Position numbers and translations under genes: made by a program. Below, piece after piece: positions 39,292 through 48,315 of a stretch of DNA of 54,840 nt. Numbering within the stretch: the stretch's first letter is position 1; every line of letters begins with the position of its first letter. The stretch is from assembly GCF_001877785.1 (NCBI RefSeq), contig NZ_MINN01000070.1:1-54840 (forward strand), written 5' to 3'. Under the pieces are notes generated by a model. That model ran no database searches. It was not told where the DNA came from and saw nothing but the letters and a program-made list of their open reading frames with translations. Source of the DNA: Rossellomorea aquimaris. GTDB taxonomy: Bacteria > Bacillota > Bacilli > Bacillales > Bacillaceae_B.

Positions 39292-40758
39292 TTATCTCTT
39301 CTCTATGAATGGACCATAGTCCCTGCGCTTGTGCTGTACGCCGATCCATTTGACGGTTGTGAATTCTTCAAGTGCCCATTCGCCGTTGAAGCGGCCGAGT
39401 CCTGAGTCTTTTTCCCCGCCGAACGGCATATGCGGCTCGTCATTGACGGATTCGTCGTTGACGTGGATCATGCCGGTCTGAATGCGGTGGGCGATGTTCG
39501 TTCCTCTTTCAATCGATGAGGAATGAACCGCTCCGCTTAGGCCGTATGGGTGTTCATTGGCAAGGCGGACCGCTTCTTCATCATCGTCGAAGGCAATGAT
39601 GGCTGCGACCGGACCGAAGATTTCATTTTTCGCAATCGGCATGTTGTTGGTCACGCCCGTCATCACGGTCGGGGACAGCAGATTGTCTTTAGCGTCTCCG
39701 CCGAGGATAACTTCTGCACCCTGTTCCTTACTGGCATCGATGTCCTTCAGGATGCGTTCGGCCTGATCTTCATCGATCAGCGGCCCGATGTGGGTTGCTT
39801 TTTCAGCCGGGTTGCCGGTTTTGAGTTCCTTCACCCGCGATACGAACGCATCGACGAATTTGTCGTGGATATCCTTATGGACCATGATGCGGTTGATCGA
39901 CATGCAGATCTGACCCTGATGATAGAATTTGCCGAACAGGGCCGATTCCACGGCCTGGTCGATATCGGCATCGTCAAGTACGATGAAAACGTTGTTGCCG
40001 CCGAGTTCGAGGGCTGTTTTCTTTAGATTCTTACCAGCCAGTTCGCCGATCCTGCGGCCGACCTCGGTGGATCCGGTGAACGAAATCAGGCGCGGGATTG
40101 GGTGGGTGACGATATCGTCCCCGATTTCGGAACCGCGTCCGACGACGACGTTCAATAACCCTTTCGGCAGACCCGCTTCTTCAAAAATGCTCGCGAACAA
40201 CAGTCCGCCCGTCACCGGTGTATGAGTGGCCGGCTTGACCACGACGCCGTTTCCGGTCGCGAGTGCCGTCGCGATCGATCGCACCGCAAGATGTAACGGG
40301 AAATTCCAAGGGCTGATGATGCCGACGACACCGAGCGGCTCGCGGTAGACCCGGTTTTCTTTTCCTGGGACCTGCGACGGCAGGATCTTTCCTTCCATAC
40401 GATATGGATAGGTGGCCGCTTCCTTCATGCTGAGGATCGACACCTTCACCTCGCCGGCCGCTTTCATGTAGGTGCTGCCGGATTCCTTGATGAGCCAGTC
40501 GATGATCGTCTCCTGATTTTCCTCCACAATGCGGACCGCTTTTTCCATTACGTCCCGCTTTACCTGAGGAAGCTCCTTCGCCCATTCCTGCTGTGCCTTC
40601 TGGGCAGATTGGTAGGCGTGGTCCAGATCCTCCTTGCTGGCGGCCTTGATCGTTCCTAAATCTGACCCGTCGTATGGGTTTCGGTTGTTGATGGTACTGT
40701 CGCTGTTTCCGTCTGTCCATTCACCATTGATGAATAGTTTTGTAAAATCGGTCTTCAT
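39292..40758 (-). CDS. Aldehyde dehydrogenase family protein
   Basis: The 488-residue NAD(P)-dependent enzyme has WNFPLHLAVRSIATALATGN (cofactor region), KPATHTPVTG, FTGSTEVGR (Rossmann glycine loop), ALELGGNN (general base Glu) and GQICMSINR (catalytic Cys). It resembles the YfmT/vanillin- and benzaldehyde-dehydrogenase side of the family. It is 11 bases downstream of a short-chain dehydrogenase gene, suggesting that the two oxidise an alcohol to an acid in sequence. Substrate unknown. Confidence 0.92.
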   Translation of the reverse strand: MKTDFTKLFINGEWTDGNSDSTINNRNPYDGSDLGTIKAASKEDLDHAYQSAQKAQQEWAKELPQVKRDVMEKAVRIVEENQETIIDWLIKESGSTYMKAAGEVKVSILSMKEAATYPYRMEGKILPSQVPGKENRVYREPLGVVGIISPWNFPLHLAVRSIATALATGNGVVVKPATHTPVTGGLLFASIFEEAGLPKGLLNVVVGRGSEIGDDIVTHPIPRLISFTGSTEVGRRIGELAGKNLKKTALELGGNNVFIVLDDADIDQAVESALFGKFYHQGQICMSINRIMVHKDIHDKFVDAFVSRVKELKTGNPAEKATHIGPLIDEDQAERILKDIDASKEQGAEVILGGDAKDNLLSPTVMTGVTNNMPIAKNEIFGPVAAIIAFDDDEEAVRLANEHPYGLSGAVHSSSIERGTNIAHRIQTGMIHVNDESVNDEPHMPFGGEKDSGLGRFNGEWALEEFTTVKWIGVQHKRRDYGPFIEKR

Positions 40759-40769
40759 GATGATCCCTC

Positions 40770-41507
40770 CTACATTCCCTGCTGTGTCGGACGCACGATG
40801 ATTTCGTTCACGTCGACATGTTCAGGCTGTTCGACTGCATATGAGATGGATTTCGCGATGTTTTCACTGTCGAGCGGCTTCATTTCCTGCTGTTTGAACC
40901 CTTCGATGACATCTTCGTCCGTGATTGTTTCCGTCAGTTCCGTCGCCACCGCACCAGGACAGATAATCGTCGTGCGGATGTTATGGGATGTGTTCATTTC
41001 CTGACGCAGTCCCTCGGTGATTGCACGGACTGCATATTTTGTCCCGCTGTATACTGAGCTGCCCGGCATGACCTTGTGGCCAGCGACGGAAGAAATATTG
41101 ATGATGTGCCCTGATTTCTGTTCTTCCATATACGGAAGCACGGCCGCGATCCCGTAAAGGACGCCCTTGATGTTTACGTCCACCATCTGATCCCATTCCT
41201 TGATCTTCAGCTTATTCATATACGAAAGCGGCATGAGACCCGCGTTATTGACGAGGATATCGATGCTTCCGCACTCCTCCTTCGTCTTCTTCGCAAGCTG
41301 CTCCATCTCTTCGACGTTCGTTACATCCGTCACCTGATAAAAAGCCTTGCCCCCGCTGTCTTGGATTTCCTGCTGCAGTTCCTTCAGGCGCTCTTCGCGT
41401 CTAGCCGCAAGCATTACGGTAATTCCCTTCGAAGCCAGCTCCTTCGCCGTCGCCTGTCCGATCCCGCTGCTCGCTCCTGTAATAATTGCTGTTTTATTTG
41501 AACTCAT
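40770..41507 (-). CDS. SDR family oxidoreductase
   Basis: The 245-residue short-chain dehydrogenase has [20 protein letters not shown] (T-G-x-x-x-G-x-G), NNAGLMPL, the catalytic tetrad with NISS...YSGTK (Ser, Tyr, Lys) and FK-type C-terminus. It is probably NADP-preferring (R-R after strand 2 in LAARREERL). It precedes the aldehyde dehydrogenase gene. ATG 41507 has GGGAGGAATC upstream. Confidence 0.9.
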   Translation of the reverse strand: MSSNKTAIITGASSGIGQATAKELASKGITVMLAARREERLKELQQEIQDSGGKAFYQVTDVTNVEEMEQLAKKTKEECGSIDILVNNAGLMPLSYMNKLKIKEWDQMVDVNIKGVLYGIAAVLPYMEEQKSGHIINISSVAGHKVMPGSSVYSGTKYAVRAITEGLRQEMNTSHNIRTTIICPGAVATELTETITDEDVIEGFKQQEMKPLDSENIAKSISYAVEQPEHVDVNEIIVRPTQQGM

Positions 41508-41623
41508 TAATGATTCCTCCCGTTTAAGTAAAATTTTTTACTGATATAGTTTTATCCACACCTCTTGTTTTCACGCAAAAAGGAGGAGTTAAACAAAAGT
41601 CAGAGAGTTTGGATCTGGAGTGA

Positions 41624-41700
41624 GCCGGGGGGACAGGTACGGCGGCCCATTTTGAAAGGGCGGGGAGAGCCGGAGGGACAGGTACGGTGACTCATTTTAG
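41624..41700. repeat. GGGACAGGTAC repeat pair, family C
   Basis: Two copies of GAGCCGGNGGGACAGGTACGG...CATTTT occur about 42 bp apart (GGGACAGGTAC at 41630 and 41677). The 314-base gap 41508-41821 holds only these and a terminator. Confidence 0.7.
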
Positions 41701-41705
41701 GGGAA

Positions 41706-41753
41706 TAATAAAAGAGGCAGTCTCCGGTGTGCCGGATCCTGCCTCTTTTATTG
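41706..41753. terminator. Bidirectional terminator
   Basis: AATAAAAGAGGCAG and CTGCCTCTTTTATT form a 14-bp stem with a GC-rich inner stem TCCGG/CCGGA; A- and T-tracts on both sides. Placed to end the TauE gene. Confidence 0.8.
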
Positions 41754-41821
41754 TTTATTCATCTGGAACGGTGCGACGGAGTCTCAACCGAAAACGGGCC
41801 GGGAACCGGCACCCCGGCCAG

Positions 41822-42682
41822 CTACATCATCTGCTCCATCTTCTCCTCACGCTTGGCCTGCTGCACGGAATGAATGAGGATTCCGAAGAAGACAATCACG
41901 GACAGGAGGATGAGGCCGAATGATACGGCTGAAAGCGAGAGCATTTTGAAGAGTACGCTCACCGCGACAATCATGTACATATACGACAGCATTTGCTTGA
42001 CTTTGGCCACCTTGAACCGCTCCAATTGCACGGATCCGAGCGGTGTCCCGAGCAGTGCCCCGATGATCAGGACGATGCCGTGCCTGAAATCCAGCGTCTC
42101 GCCTGTGAACATATACGATCCGATGCCTGATATCACGATGATCGACGCGGCCGAGATGCTCGTTCCGATCGCCTTGTTCAGATCGAGCTTGATCCATTTC
42201 GTCAGTAAAGGTGTCATGACGAAACCGCCGCTGACCCCCATCAAGGAAGAAATCACGCCTGTAAAAAATCCGATCACAGGTACTGCGCCTTTCCCCTTAG
42301 CTTTCGAGTCGTTATCCCGCTTACTGAAAAACTGGTACGAAAACCAGCTTAAAATGGCGATATAGGCAACCGAAATGACGGTCGCGGCCCCGTTGAGGGA
42401 ATCCAGCCATTTTACAAACGGCGCGGTCACCACCGAACCGATTACACCGAATCCGCCGAGAATCATGGCCAGTTTTACATTCACATTGTTCAGCCTGAAA
42501 TGAGACAAACTTCCCGTGATCGTCGAACCTAGTGTCAGCATCAGCGACAGCATGATCGCCTGGCTCGGTTCATAGCCGAGAATCAATAATGCCGGAGTCA
42601 GCACAATGCCTCCCCCGATCCCGAAGAAACCGGAAATCACCCCGATCGACGCGCCCCCGAGTATAAATAATATCCATTCCAT
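41822..42682 (-). CDS. Sulfite exporter TauE/SafE family protein
   Basis: About 286 residues with eight or nine hydrophobic helices. GASIGVISGFFGIGGGIVLTPALLILG carries the G-F-x-G-x-G-G motif, and a second copy is VISSLMGVSGGFVMTPLLTKW, the internal duplication typical of TauE/SafE exporters of sulfite, sulfoacetate or related anions. The ATG at 42682 is 11 bases after AAGGAG; a GTG at 42694 overlaps that site. It is divergent from a LysR regulator, so it is probably its target. Confidence 0.88.
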   Translation of the reverse strand: MEWILFILGGASIGVISGFFGIGGGIVLTPALLILGYEPSQAIMLSLMLTLGSTITGSLSHFRLNNVNVKLAMILGGFGVIGSVVTAPFVKWLDSLNGAATVISVAYIAILSWFSYQFFSKRDNDSKAKGKGAVPVIGFFTGVISSLMGVSGGFVMTPLLTKWIKLDLNKAIGTSISAASIIVISGIGSYMFTGETLDFRHGIVLIIGALLGTPLGSVQLERFKVAKVKQMLSYMYMIVAVSVLFKMLSLSAVSFGLILLSVIVFFGILIHSVQQAKREEKMEQMM

Positions 42683-42785
42683 AACGTTCGTCACTCCTTC
42701 ACTATTATTATATCGCGGGATTGGCTATAATAATAATAAATAATAACAATAGGTATGATTACGTTTTGTAATGGAGGTGTTTTTT

Positions 42786-43622
42786 ATGGAACTGACCTGG
42801 ATCCGCACGTTTGTCACGCTTGCCCATTTTCAGCATTTCACGAAAACGAGCGAGTTCCTGAATATGTCGCAGCCGACCGTCAGCATTCACGTGAAGAAGC
42901 TGGAAGAGTCACTCGGTGTGAAACTCATCGACAGAAGCTCCACCCGCGTACCCTTCACCCTGACACCTGCCGGGGAGAAGGTATTCGCCGACGGCCAGAA
43001 GATGATCGAGCTCTGGAAATCGATGGAGCATGCAGGCGAAGAACGCGAAGAGGTGATGCTGAAGATCGGATCGACCCACACCGTGAGCGCGGCCCTGCTC
43101 CCTGATTTTATAAAAAAGATCAAAATGCTCCATCCGCATGTCCGGCTGAAAATAGAGATCCACAACCATGACCGCATCGTCGAACTCCTTGAAAATCAGG
43201 AACTCGACCTTGCTATCGTGGAAGGAACAAAAGGGATCGAGCCGTTCCAGACCGAAGTCATCAGCCGCGACGAACTGCGTTTCTTCGCGAACAGGGGCAT
43301 GAACCTGCACACCTCCCCCCTCATCCTCCGGGAAAAAGGATCGGGGACTCGCGACTACGCCGACCAGTTCATCAAATCCGAACAAATCACACCGGCCGAA
43401 ATCATCGAAGCCGGCAGCCACCACCTCATCAAACAGCTTGCACTGAGGGGTCTCGGCATCGCCTTCCTTTCAAGCTCCATGGTCAAAGACGAAGTAGCAG
43501 CCGGAAAGCTCCTCCCCCTCGACCCATATGTCATCCACCGGCCATTCTTCGCCGTCTGCCCGGCAGACTCCCCGGCCGGCAGCGTCATCCGGGAACTGAT
43601 CGGGGTGTTGAAGGAGGATTGA
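42786..43622 (+). CDS. LysR family transcriptional regulator
   Basis: About 278 residues: the winged helix TFVTLAHFQHFTKTSEFLNMSQPTVSIHVKKLEESLGVKLIDRSS at the N-terminus, and a periplasmic-binding-like effector domain (LPDFIKKIKMLHPHVRLKIEIHNHDRIVELLENQELDLAIVEG). It is divergently arranged with tauE. The ATG at 42786 follows GGAGGTG by six bases; the in-frame start at 42771 lies inside that site. The effector is not known; sulfur compounds are plausible because of the neighbour. Confidence 0.9.
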   Translation: MELTWIRTFVTLAHFQHFTKTSEFLNMSQPTVSIHVKKLEESLGVKLIDRSSTRVPFTLTPAGEKVFADGQKMIELWKSMEHAGEEREEVMLKIGSTHTVSAALLPDFIKKIKMLHPHVRLKIEIHNHDRIVELLENQELDLAIVEGTKGIEPFQTEVISRDELRFFANRGMNLHTSPLILREKGSGTRDYADQFIKSEQITPAEIIEAGSHHLIKQLALRGLGIAFLSSSMVKDEVAAGKLLPLDPYVIHRPFFAVCPADSPAGSVIRELIGVLKED

Positions 43623-43695
43623 CTTCATCTTTGGTAAGGCGGGGTGAACGGCTCCACGGTTGCACCCTCTTTCCGGCGGATCTCCGGCGCGGGGC

Positions 43696-43722
43696 GGGTC
43701 GGGGGGACAGGTTCCTTGACCC
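43696..43722. repeat. GGGACAGGTTCC repeat, family C
   Basis: GGTCGGGGGGACAGGTTCCTTGACCC. Same consensus as the copy at 54576 (GGTCGGGGGGACAGGTACCTTGACCC), differing by one base. Confidence 0.7.
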
Positions 43723-43790
43723 GACGCTCAATCCGCGTATAATGATACAGACTGTGTTTGAAATTTATCGATATAATAGGAGGCGTTTCC

Positions 43791-44069
43791 ATGATTCAAA
43801 TAAAAAAAGCCACCGTCATTCCAGAGATGGACGGATGGCTGCTTGTAGATTTTTCAAACGGATCAAAAAAATTCGTTGATATTAAGCCGCATATGGATGG
43901 AGTTCTTGAACAGCTCAGAGATCCTGCATTCTTCAAACAAGTATCTGTCGATGAGAAAGTGAAAACCGTCACATGGCCGGGAGAGCTGGGTTTAGACCCG
44001 GATCAGCTATATAAAGAAGGAATTGAATTAAAAGATATTAAGAAATGGATTGAATCGAATAAAGGGTAA
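43791..44069 (+). CDS. DUF2442 domain-containing protein
   Basis: About 92 residues with the DUF2442 pattern WLLVDFSNGSKKFVDIKPHMDG ... LRDPAFFKQVSVDEKVKTVTWPGELGLDPDQLYKEG. Members are often antitoxin-like partners of BrnT/RelE-type toxins, but here no toxin is adjacent. The ATG at 43791 follows AGGAGG by six bases. A strong terminator is directly downstream. Confidence 0.85.
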   Translation: MIQIKKATVIPEMDGWLLVDFSNGSKKFVDIKPHMDGVLEQLRDPAFFKQVSVDEKVKTVTWPGELGLDPDQLYKEGIELKDIKKWIESNKG

Positions 44070-44076
44070 ACGGTGC

Positions 44077-44105
44077 GTCAGGGAAATCATTCCCTGACTT
44101 TTTTT
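44077..44105 (+). terminator. Intrinsic terminator after DUF2442
   Basis: GTCAGGGAA, loop ATCA, TTCCCTGAC is a perfect 9-bp stem followed by TTTTTTT. Confidence 0.9.
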
Positions 44106-44133
44106 ATAAAATAACCCCAGCCATTGTTCAGCT

Positions 44134-45672
44134 TCACTCCACCACCCGCGGCCCCGCCACATGAATCACAAGATCTGCCGTAAAATGAGCAATCATCGCA
44201 AACTCGATCCCCATAAACACAAACAGCGCTCCAAACACCAGCCCGCCGATCCCGTTTATGACAAGCATGCTGAGTACAACTCCCAACGTCATATCAAGGC
44301 TGGATGCCGCCACGCTGAAATGCATTATCCCGAAGACCAGGGATGAAAGGACAATTGCTGTCCATATCTTCGGTTTCGTGACAGTCCCTTTCGTGAATTT
44401 CAGGAACAGCCAAAGAATCAACGTGATGAGAAACAACCTGAATATCGACTCTTCATTCACTGCCGCTCCGAATGAACCAAGCATGCCCAGCCACCAGGAC
44501 GGCTCATTCAAAGAGGAATTGTCCACGCCGAGCGGTTTTGAAACAATGAGGCTGAAAACGCTGATGGACACACCCGCCAGGACGCCAAACACTGCAGATT
44601 GAATCCCCTTCTTTTTAAAAGAATGAAGCGGCTTGCTTCTATTGAAAATTGCATCAATGACAGGAGCTCCCAGCTTTACTTTTTTAGCAAGCCACAGGGC
44701 AATGAATAAAAGGAGGCCCGCTTCCAGAAGAACCTGGACCACATAGAACAGGGTGAAGGACAGCTTGCCCAGCCCCATGACTTCATGGAGATTTTCCCGG
44801 GCCATCGCGTAAGGTGCGATGGCCAGCGCGCCCAACAAATTAAGGAAAAGAAGTGTGAAATACACCTTCCAGTTAATCAGCGCCGGTCTTTTCCCTTCTG
44901 TAGCCGCAGCTGTCAGCCTCTCTTCTTCAGCTTCTTCATTTTCATCATAACCCGCGGCTTTTTCTTGTAAATCCTTTATGAGCGTCTCAGGTTGTTCCAT
45001 ATAAATTAAGGCTTTATGTACTTCTTGCTTCTGCCCGAAATAGCCCCGGGCATATATTGGTTCTTTAAAAATTACTTCGTACCTCAATTCATCAATCATC
45101 CCGAAAATCCGGGTCAGCACCCTCGGCAGCGCCGTGACGTGAAAGACATTCTTTTCATGGATGATGCCTCCGTTATTCCGGTACTGGGTCCGGGCAGGCT
45201 GGATGGCAGCGACGTCCCCGATGTGAAAGCGAAGCGACCTTCTCTCCCCGATTTTCATCAAAATATGGTTTCCTTTTATCCGGATGGGAGAGTTGCGGAC
45301 AAGATTATAATCTCCCAGCATGTAGAGAATCGTGTAAATGTGGAGAACAACGAGGATGTTTGCGCGGAGGGGGTCCACTTCTTTCAGGTAGTAATGAAAA
45401 GCGAAGGCTTCGATTACCTGTTCATGAATGAGGGCGATGAACAGCCAGAAATAGTTTGAGCCTTTATGATATGCGTAAGTCCGGTCCTCTTTGCTATCCC
45501 TTATCTTCCACTTGAACAAAGCATGATAGAAAACCACCCACTCTTTCTTCAAAATCGTCACGAACGGATTCGTTTCCATGTCCCCTCTCCTGTATTTTAC
45601 AAACAGGATGACGGCCCCGGCTTCCGCCAATGTGATGAGAATGATGATGGATATGATCATTTGGGTATCCAT
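44134..45672 (-). CDS. CPBP family intramembrane endopeptidase with a long N-terminal extension
   Basis: The 512-residue protein is much longer than usual CPBP proteases. Residues about 270-500 contain the CPBP membrane domain with the catalytic pattern NEESIFRLFLI (E-E-x-x-x-R), GIMHFSVA (H) and MIAHFTADLVIH (H-x-x-x-D). Residues 1-260 have a short helix at the start, a membrane region ALIHEQVIEAFAFHYYLKE and a soluble domain (IRIKGNHILMKIGERRSLRFHIGDVAAIQ). CPBP enzymes cleave prenylated or bacteriocin-type membrane peptides. The gene is monocistronic and ends at 44134. Confidence 0.82.
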   Translation of the reverse strand: MDTQMIISIIILITLAEAGAVILFVKYRRGDMETNPFVTILKKEWVVFYHALFKWKIRDSKEDRTYAYHKGSNYFWLFIALIHEQVIEAFAFHYYLKEVDPLRANILVVLHIYTILYMLGDYNLVRNSPIRIKGNHILMKIGERRSLRFHIGDVAAIQPARTQYRNNGGIIHEKNVFHVTALPRVLTRIFGMIDELRYEVIFKEPIYARGYFGQKQEVHKALIYMEQPETLIKDLQEKAAGYDENEEAEEERLTAAATEGKRPALINWKVYFTLLFLNLLGALAIAPYAMARENLHEVMGLGKLSFTLFYVVQVLLEAGLLLFIALWLAKKVKLGAPVIDAIFNRSKPLHSFKKKGIQSAVFGVLAGVSISVFSLIVSKPLGVDNSSLNEPSWWLGMLGSFGAAVNEESIFRLFLITLILWLFLKFTKGTVTKPKIWTAIVLSSLVFGIMHFSVAASSLDMTLGVVLSMLVINGIGGLVFGALFVFMGIEFAMIAHFTADLVIHVAGPRVVE

Positions 45673-45842
45673 GTGATTCCCCCTTTGATATGTAGGTTCC
45701 GTGTATCTTTTTACCTATTTTAAATGTACGTTTTTAGGAATTAAAAGTATAGGAAGATTTACTTTTTTTAGAAATACAGACATAAGATTGTGTCAGTATT
45801 GTTAAAATATGTAATTTACGTTGACAGCCGGAACGTTTACTT

Positions 45843-45871
45843 TGAAACAATTTCATCGTAAAAACCGTATA
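45843..45871 (+). promoter_or_regulatory. ECF-type promoter (SigW-like)
   Basis: TGAAAC (45843-45848), 17 bases, CGTATA (45866-45871) fits the extracytoplasmic-function sigma factor consensus TGAAAC-N16/17-CGTATA. It lies 36 bases upstream of the GNAT gene's ATG. Confidence 0.55.
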
Positions 45872-45906
45872 TACTGATGAACGTAATCTATTAAGGGGGA
45901 TGTTTC

Positions 45907-46437
45907 ATGGAATTCAGAACCGATAGACTCTTCATCCGGCCGTTTAGGAGCACGGACTTACAAGATGTATTTGATATTTATAAGGATGACGATACGTGCA
46001 GATATCTCCTGCATGATCGGTGGACTTCTGAAGATAGGCAGGAGAAATTCAACAAAAAGGTGAAAAATAGTTCACTCTCAAAAGAGACGATGCTAAGTTT
46101 GGCCGTGGTCCACGAGACCAAAGTCATTGGCGATTTATCAGTTTGGTATACAGATATGAAAGATACGGTGGAGGTCGGTTACAGCTTTTCAAGTGAAATC
46201 TCGGGAAGAGGCTACGCATCAGAAGCGGTGGGTAATTTAGTTAAGAAGTTATTTGACGAATTTCATGTGCATCGGATCCAGGCCCAGCTTGATGCCAGAA
46301 ACACATCCTCCCAAAAGTTGTGTGAACGTATAGGGATGAGGAAAGAAGCTCATTTCATCAAGAATTATTGGAACAAAGAAGAATGGACAGACAGCATTAT
46401 TTACGGAATGCTGCTGTCTGATTTGAATGAAAGTTAA
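45907..46437 (+). CDS. GNAT family N-acetyltransferase (RimJ/RimL-like)
   Basis: The 176-residue protein starts EFRTDRLFIRPFRSTDLQDVFDIY (T-x-R-L-x-x-R-P/L) and has VEVGYSFSSEISGRGYASEAVGNLVKKLF (G-R-G-Y-A acetyl-CoA loop) and LDARNTSSQKLCERIGMRKEAHF (N-x-x-S-x-x-L-x-E-R-x-G-M-x-x-E), the standard RimJ/RimL pattern. It starts at ATG 45907 behind AAGGGGG. The ECF-like promoter suggests envelope stress control. Substrate unknown. Confidence 0.88.
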   Translation: MEFRTDRLFIRPFRSTDLQDVFDIYKDDDTCRYLLHDRWTSEDRQEKFNKKVKNSSLSKETMLSLAVVHETKVIGDLSVWYTDMKDTVEVGYSFSSEISGRGYASEAVGNLVKKLFDEFHVHRIQAQLDARNTSSQKLCERIGMRKEAHFIKNYWNKEEWTDSIIYGMLLSDLNES

Positions 46438-46650
46438 CCCTTATAAAAAAGATTAGGCTGTCATTCACCGGCAGCTTGTTCCTGGTTAACTGGGAATAAG
46501 CCTTTTACTCAGTCTATAAGAGATAAATTTGCTCTTTTTAAGCTAAAACACTTCAGTTAGACTGAGTTTTCCAGCTAAAAACAGTGAAAAGGACAAGAAT
46601 AGGTTCATTTTCCAGGCTCAAATTCAGTTGAACGTGAGCCGGAAGCGGAA

Positions 46651-46757
46651 TACGATCCATTTCTGGAATTTATGATCCATTCGACAAAAAATACGCGCCG
46701 TTTTCAGGATTTATGATCCTAATTCGAAATATATGATCTCATGATAATCATTCTAAA
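46651..46757 (+). repeat. TATGATCC phased array, family A, copy 3 (five units)
   Basis: Units begin at 46651 (TACGATCC), 46671 (TATGATCC), 46692 (TACGCGCC), 46712 (TATGATCC) and 46732 (TATGATCT): spacings 20-21-20-20. The tail TGATAATCATTCTAAA follows at 46742. The third unit shares TTCGACAAAAAATACGCGCC with copy 2. The gap 46438-46965 holds this and a cluster of family C units. Confidence 0.88.
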
Positions 46758-46802
46758 CTGGCGCCACCCTTTCGCCCCCATTCTCCTTTTAAAAAAGAGC
46801 CG

Positions 46803-46865
46803 CGGTACCTGTCCCATGGCTCGAGGTCCTGTCCCTCCCAAAAATGAGCCACTGTACCTGTCCCC
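46803..46865. repeat. Family C cluster (CGGTACCTGTCCC)
   Basis: Three related units (GGTACCTGTCCC, GAGGTCCTGTCCC, ACTGTACCTGTCCCC) follow one another, in the opposite orientation to those at 41624 and 43696. Confidence 0.65.
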
Positions 46866-46965
46866 GCGACCCAGCCACATCCGGCATCCCGGCCCCGGTT
46901 CACCTGCCCGCCACACAAAAAAAGCAGCCCCCGCAAAAAGGACTGCCCCAACCCAAACCAAAAAA

Positions 46966-48315
46966 TCAACTCAACACAAACGTCCCGATCGAATGACCCG
47001 GAAGTTCCAACCTAACCGCTTCATCCGAGCCGCTGACCGCCATCGAAACGTCTTCCTTATCATCACCGGCATTCATCACAATGACTGCAACCCGGCCGTC
47101 CGGATTTTCAAACGCCGTGGCTGAAACCCGGTCGGAAGATACTCCGCTCCAGATCCGGCGGGCACCAGGCTCAATGAACTTACTGAAATGCCCAATATAA
47201 TAGAACGAACTGTTATAATGCACCTCATCCTTCACAGTGTCCACGATGACCGGCGCGTCGCAGTAGTTGCCGACGTGGTTCGGTCCGCCTTCTTCGTTCA
47301 GGACGAGATTCCAGTCGATCCACGCTTCGAGATGGTTGTTCAGATCGCCAATGATATTCCTCGCATACCGCTCGCCGGTGTGCCAGGCACCGACCTGGAC
47401 GCCGCCTTCAATGCATCCTTCTGTGAAAATCAGATGCTTATCGGGGAACGCATCGTGAACCTTCGAAAGATTCTCGAATTCCTCCGACACATACCAGTGG
47501 TTGCCGGTCCCCCACACATACTTCGCTGCTTCCGGATCCGACAGCACCGCACTTGCACGTTCAAAAATGATGTCACGGTTGTGATCCCAGATGATCACCT
47601 TTACATCGCCGTGCCCGTTCCGCTCCAACGACGGCCCGAGATGGTTCTTGATAAAATCGCGTTCTTCTTCCCCGGTGTACAGGCATGAATCCCAGACCTG
47701 CTTCGCTTCGGGTTCATTCTGGATCGTGATGCCCCAGATTGCGACGCCTTCTTTTTCCATGGCATCGATATACTTCGAATAGTACTCTGCCCAAACTCCT
47801 TCAAACTCCGGCAGCAACTTGCCGCCGTTGTTCATTTCACCGTTAGATTTCATCCACGGCGGAGGGCTCCAGGGGGACGCCACGATCGACAGCTCCCTGC
47901 CCGCAGCCTTCACCGCATCATGAATCAAAGGAAGGACAAGCTTGCGTTCACGTTCGATCGTAAAGCACTCGAGCGACGCGTCCCCTTCTTCCACATACGA
48001 ATAATTCCCCAGCGAAAAGTCACAGCTGTTGATATGGGTGCGTCCGAGACGGTAGCCAAGCCCCTCAACCGGATCGAAGTAACGCTTGATCACTTCGGCC
48101 CTTTTCTCAGGACTCACCAGTGACAAACTGTACGCAGCCGCTTCCGTGAACGCTCCGCCGAACCCGATCATCTCCTGAAATTTCAGCCCCGGATCAAGTT
48201 CGATATGGGTACCTGCCGCATCCAGGCCAGTCGAAAAGGAAACCGGCTCCTTTTTAGAAAGCCGGTCCCCTGTTTCTTTGGCAGTAAGGATCACTTCTGC
48301 ACTCTTGAATCTCAT
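46966..48315 (-). CDS. Glycoside hydrolase family 30 (glucosylceramidase-like)
   Basis: The 449-residue protein starts FQEMIGFGGAFTEAAAYSLSL (GH30 catalytic barrel), then SPWSPPPWMKSNGEMNNGGKL, WGITIQNEPEAKQVWDSCLYTGEEERDF (N-E-P, acid/base Glu), and LIFTEGCIEGG (nucleophile Glu), followed by the beta-sandwich with SSFYYIGHFSKFIEPGARRIW. No signal peptide is present, so it works inside the cell on imported substrates, unlike secreted GH30 enzymes. It overlaps GH1 by four bases (ATGA) and is the last gene of the operon. The substrate may be beta-1,6- or beta-1,3-linked glucose oligomers. Confidence 0.88.
   Translation of the reverse strand: MRFKSAEVILTAKETGDRLSKKEPVSFSTGLDAAGTHIELDPGLKFQEMIGFGGAFTEAAAYSLSLVSPEKRAEVIKRYFDPVEGLGYRLGRTHINSCDFSLGNYSYVEEGDASLECFTIERERKLVLPLIHDAVKAAGRELSIVASPWSPPPWMKSNGEMNNGGKLLPEFEGVWAEYYSKYIDAMEKEGVAIWGITIQNEPEAKQVWDSCLYTGEEERDFIKNHLGPSLERNGHGDVKVIIWDHNRDIIFERASAVLSDPEAAKYVWGTGNHWYVSEEFENLSKVHDAFPDKHLIFTEGCIEGGVQVGAWHTGERYARNIIGDLNNHLEAWIDWNLVLNEEGGPNHVGNYCDAPVIVDTVKDEVHYNSSFYYIGHFSKFIEPGARRIWSGVSSDRVSATAFENPDGRVAVIVMNAGDDKEDVSMAVSGSDEAVRLELPGHSIGTFVLS

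Noticed and set aside
46741..47124. Plus-strand 127-codon ORF before GH30
   Set aside because: Antisense to the end of GH30 and to family C repeats; composition is artefactual.
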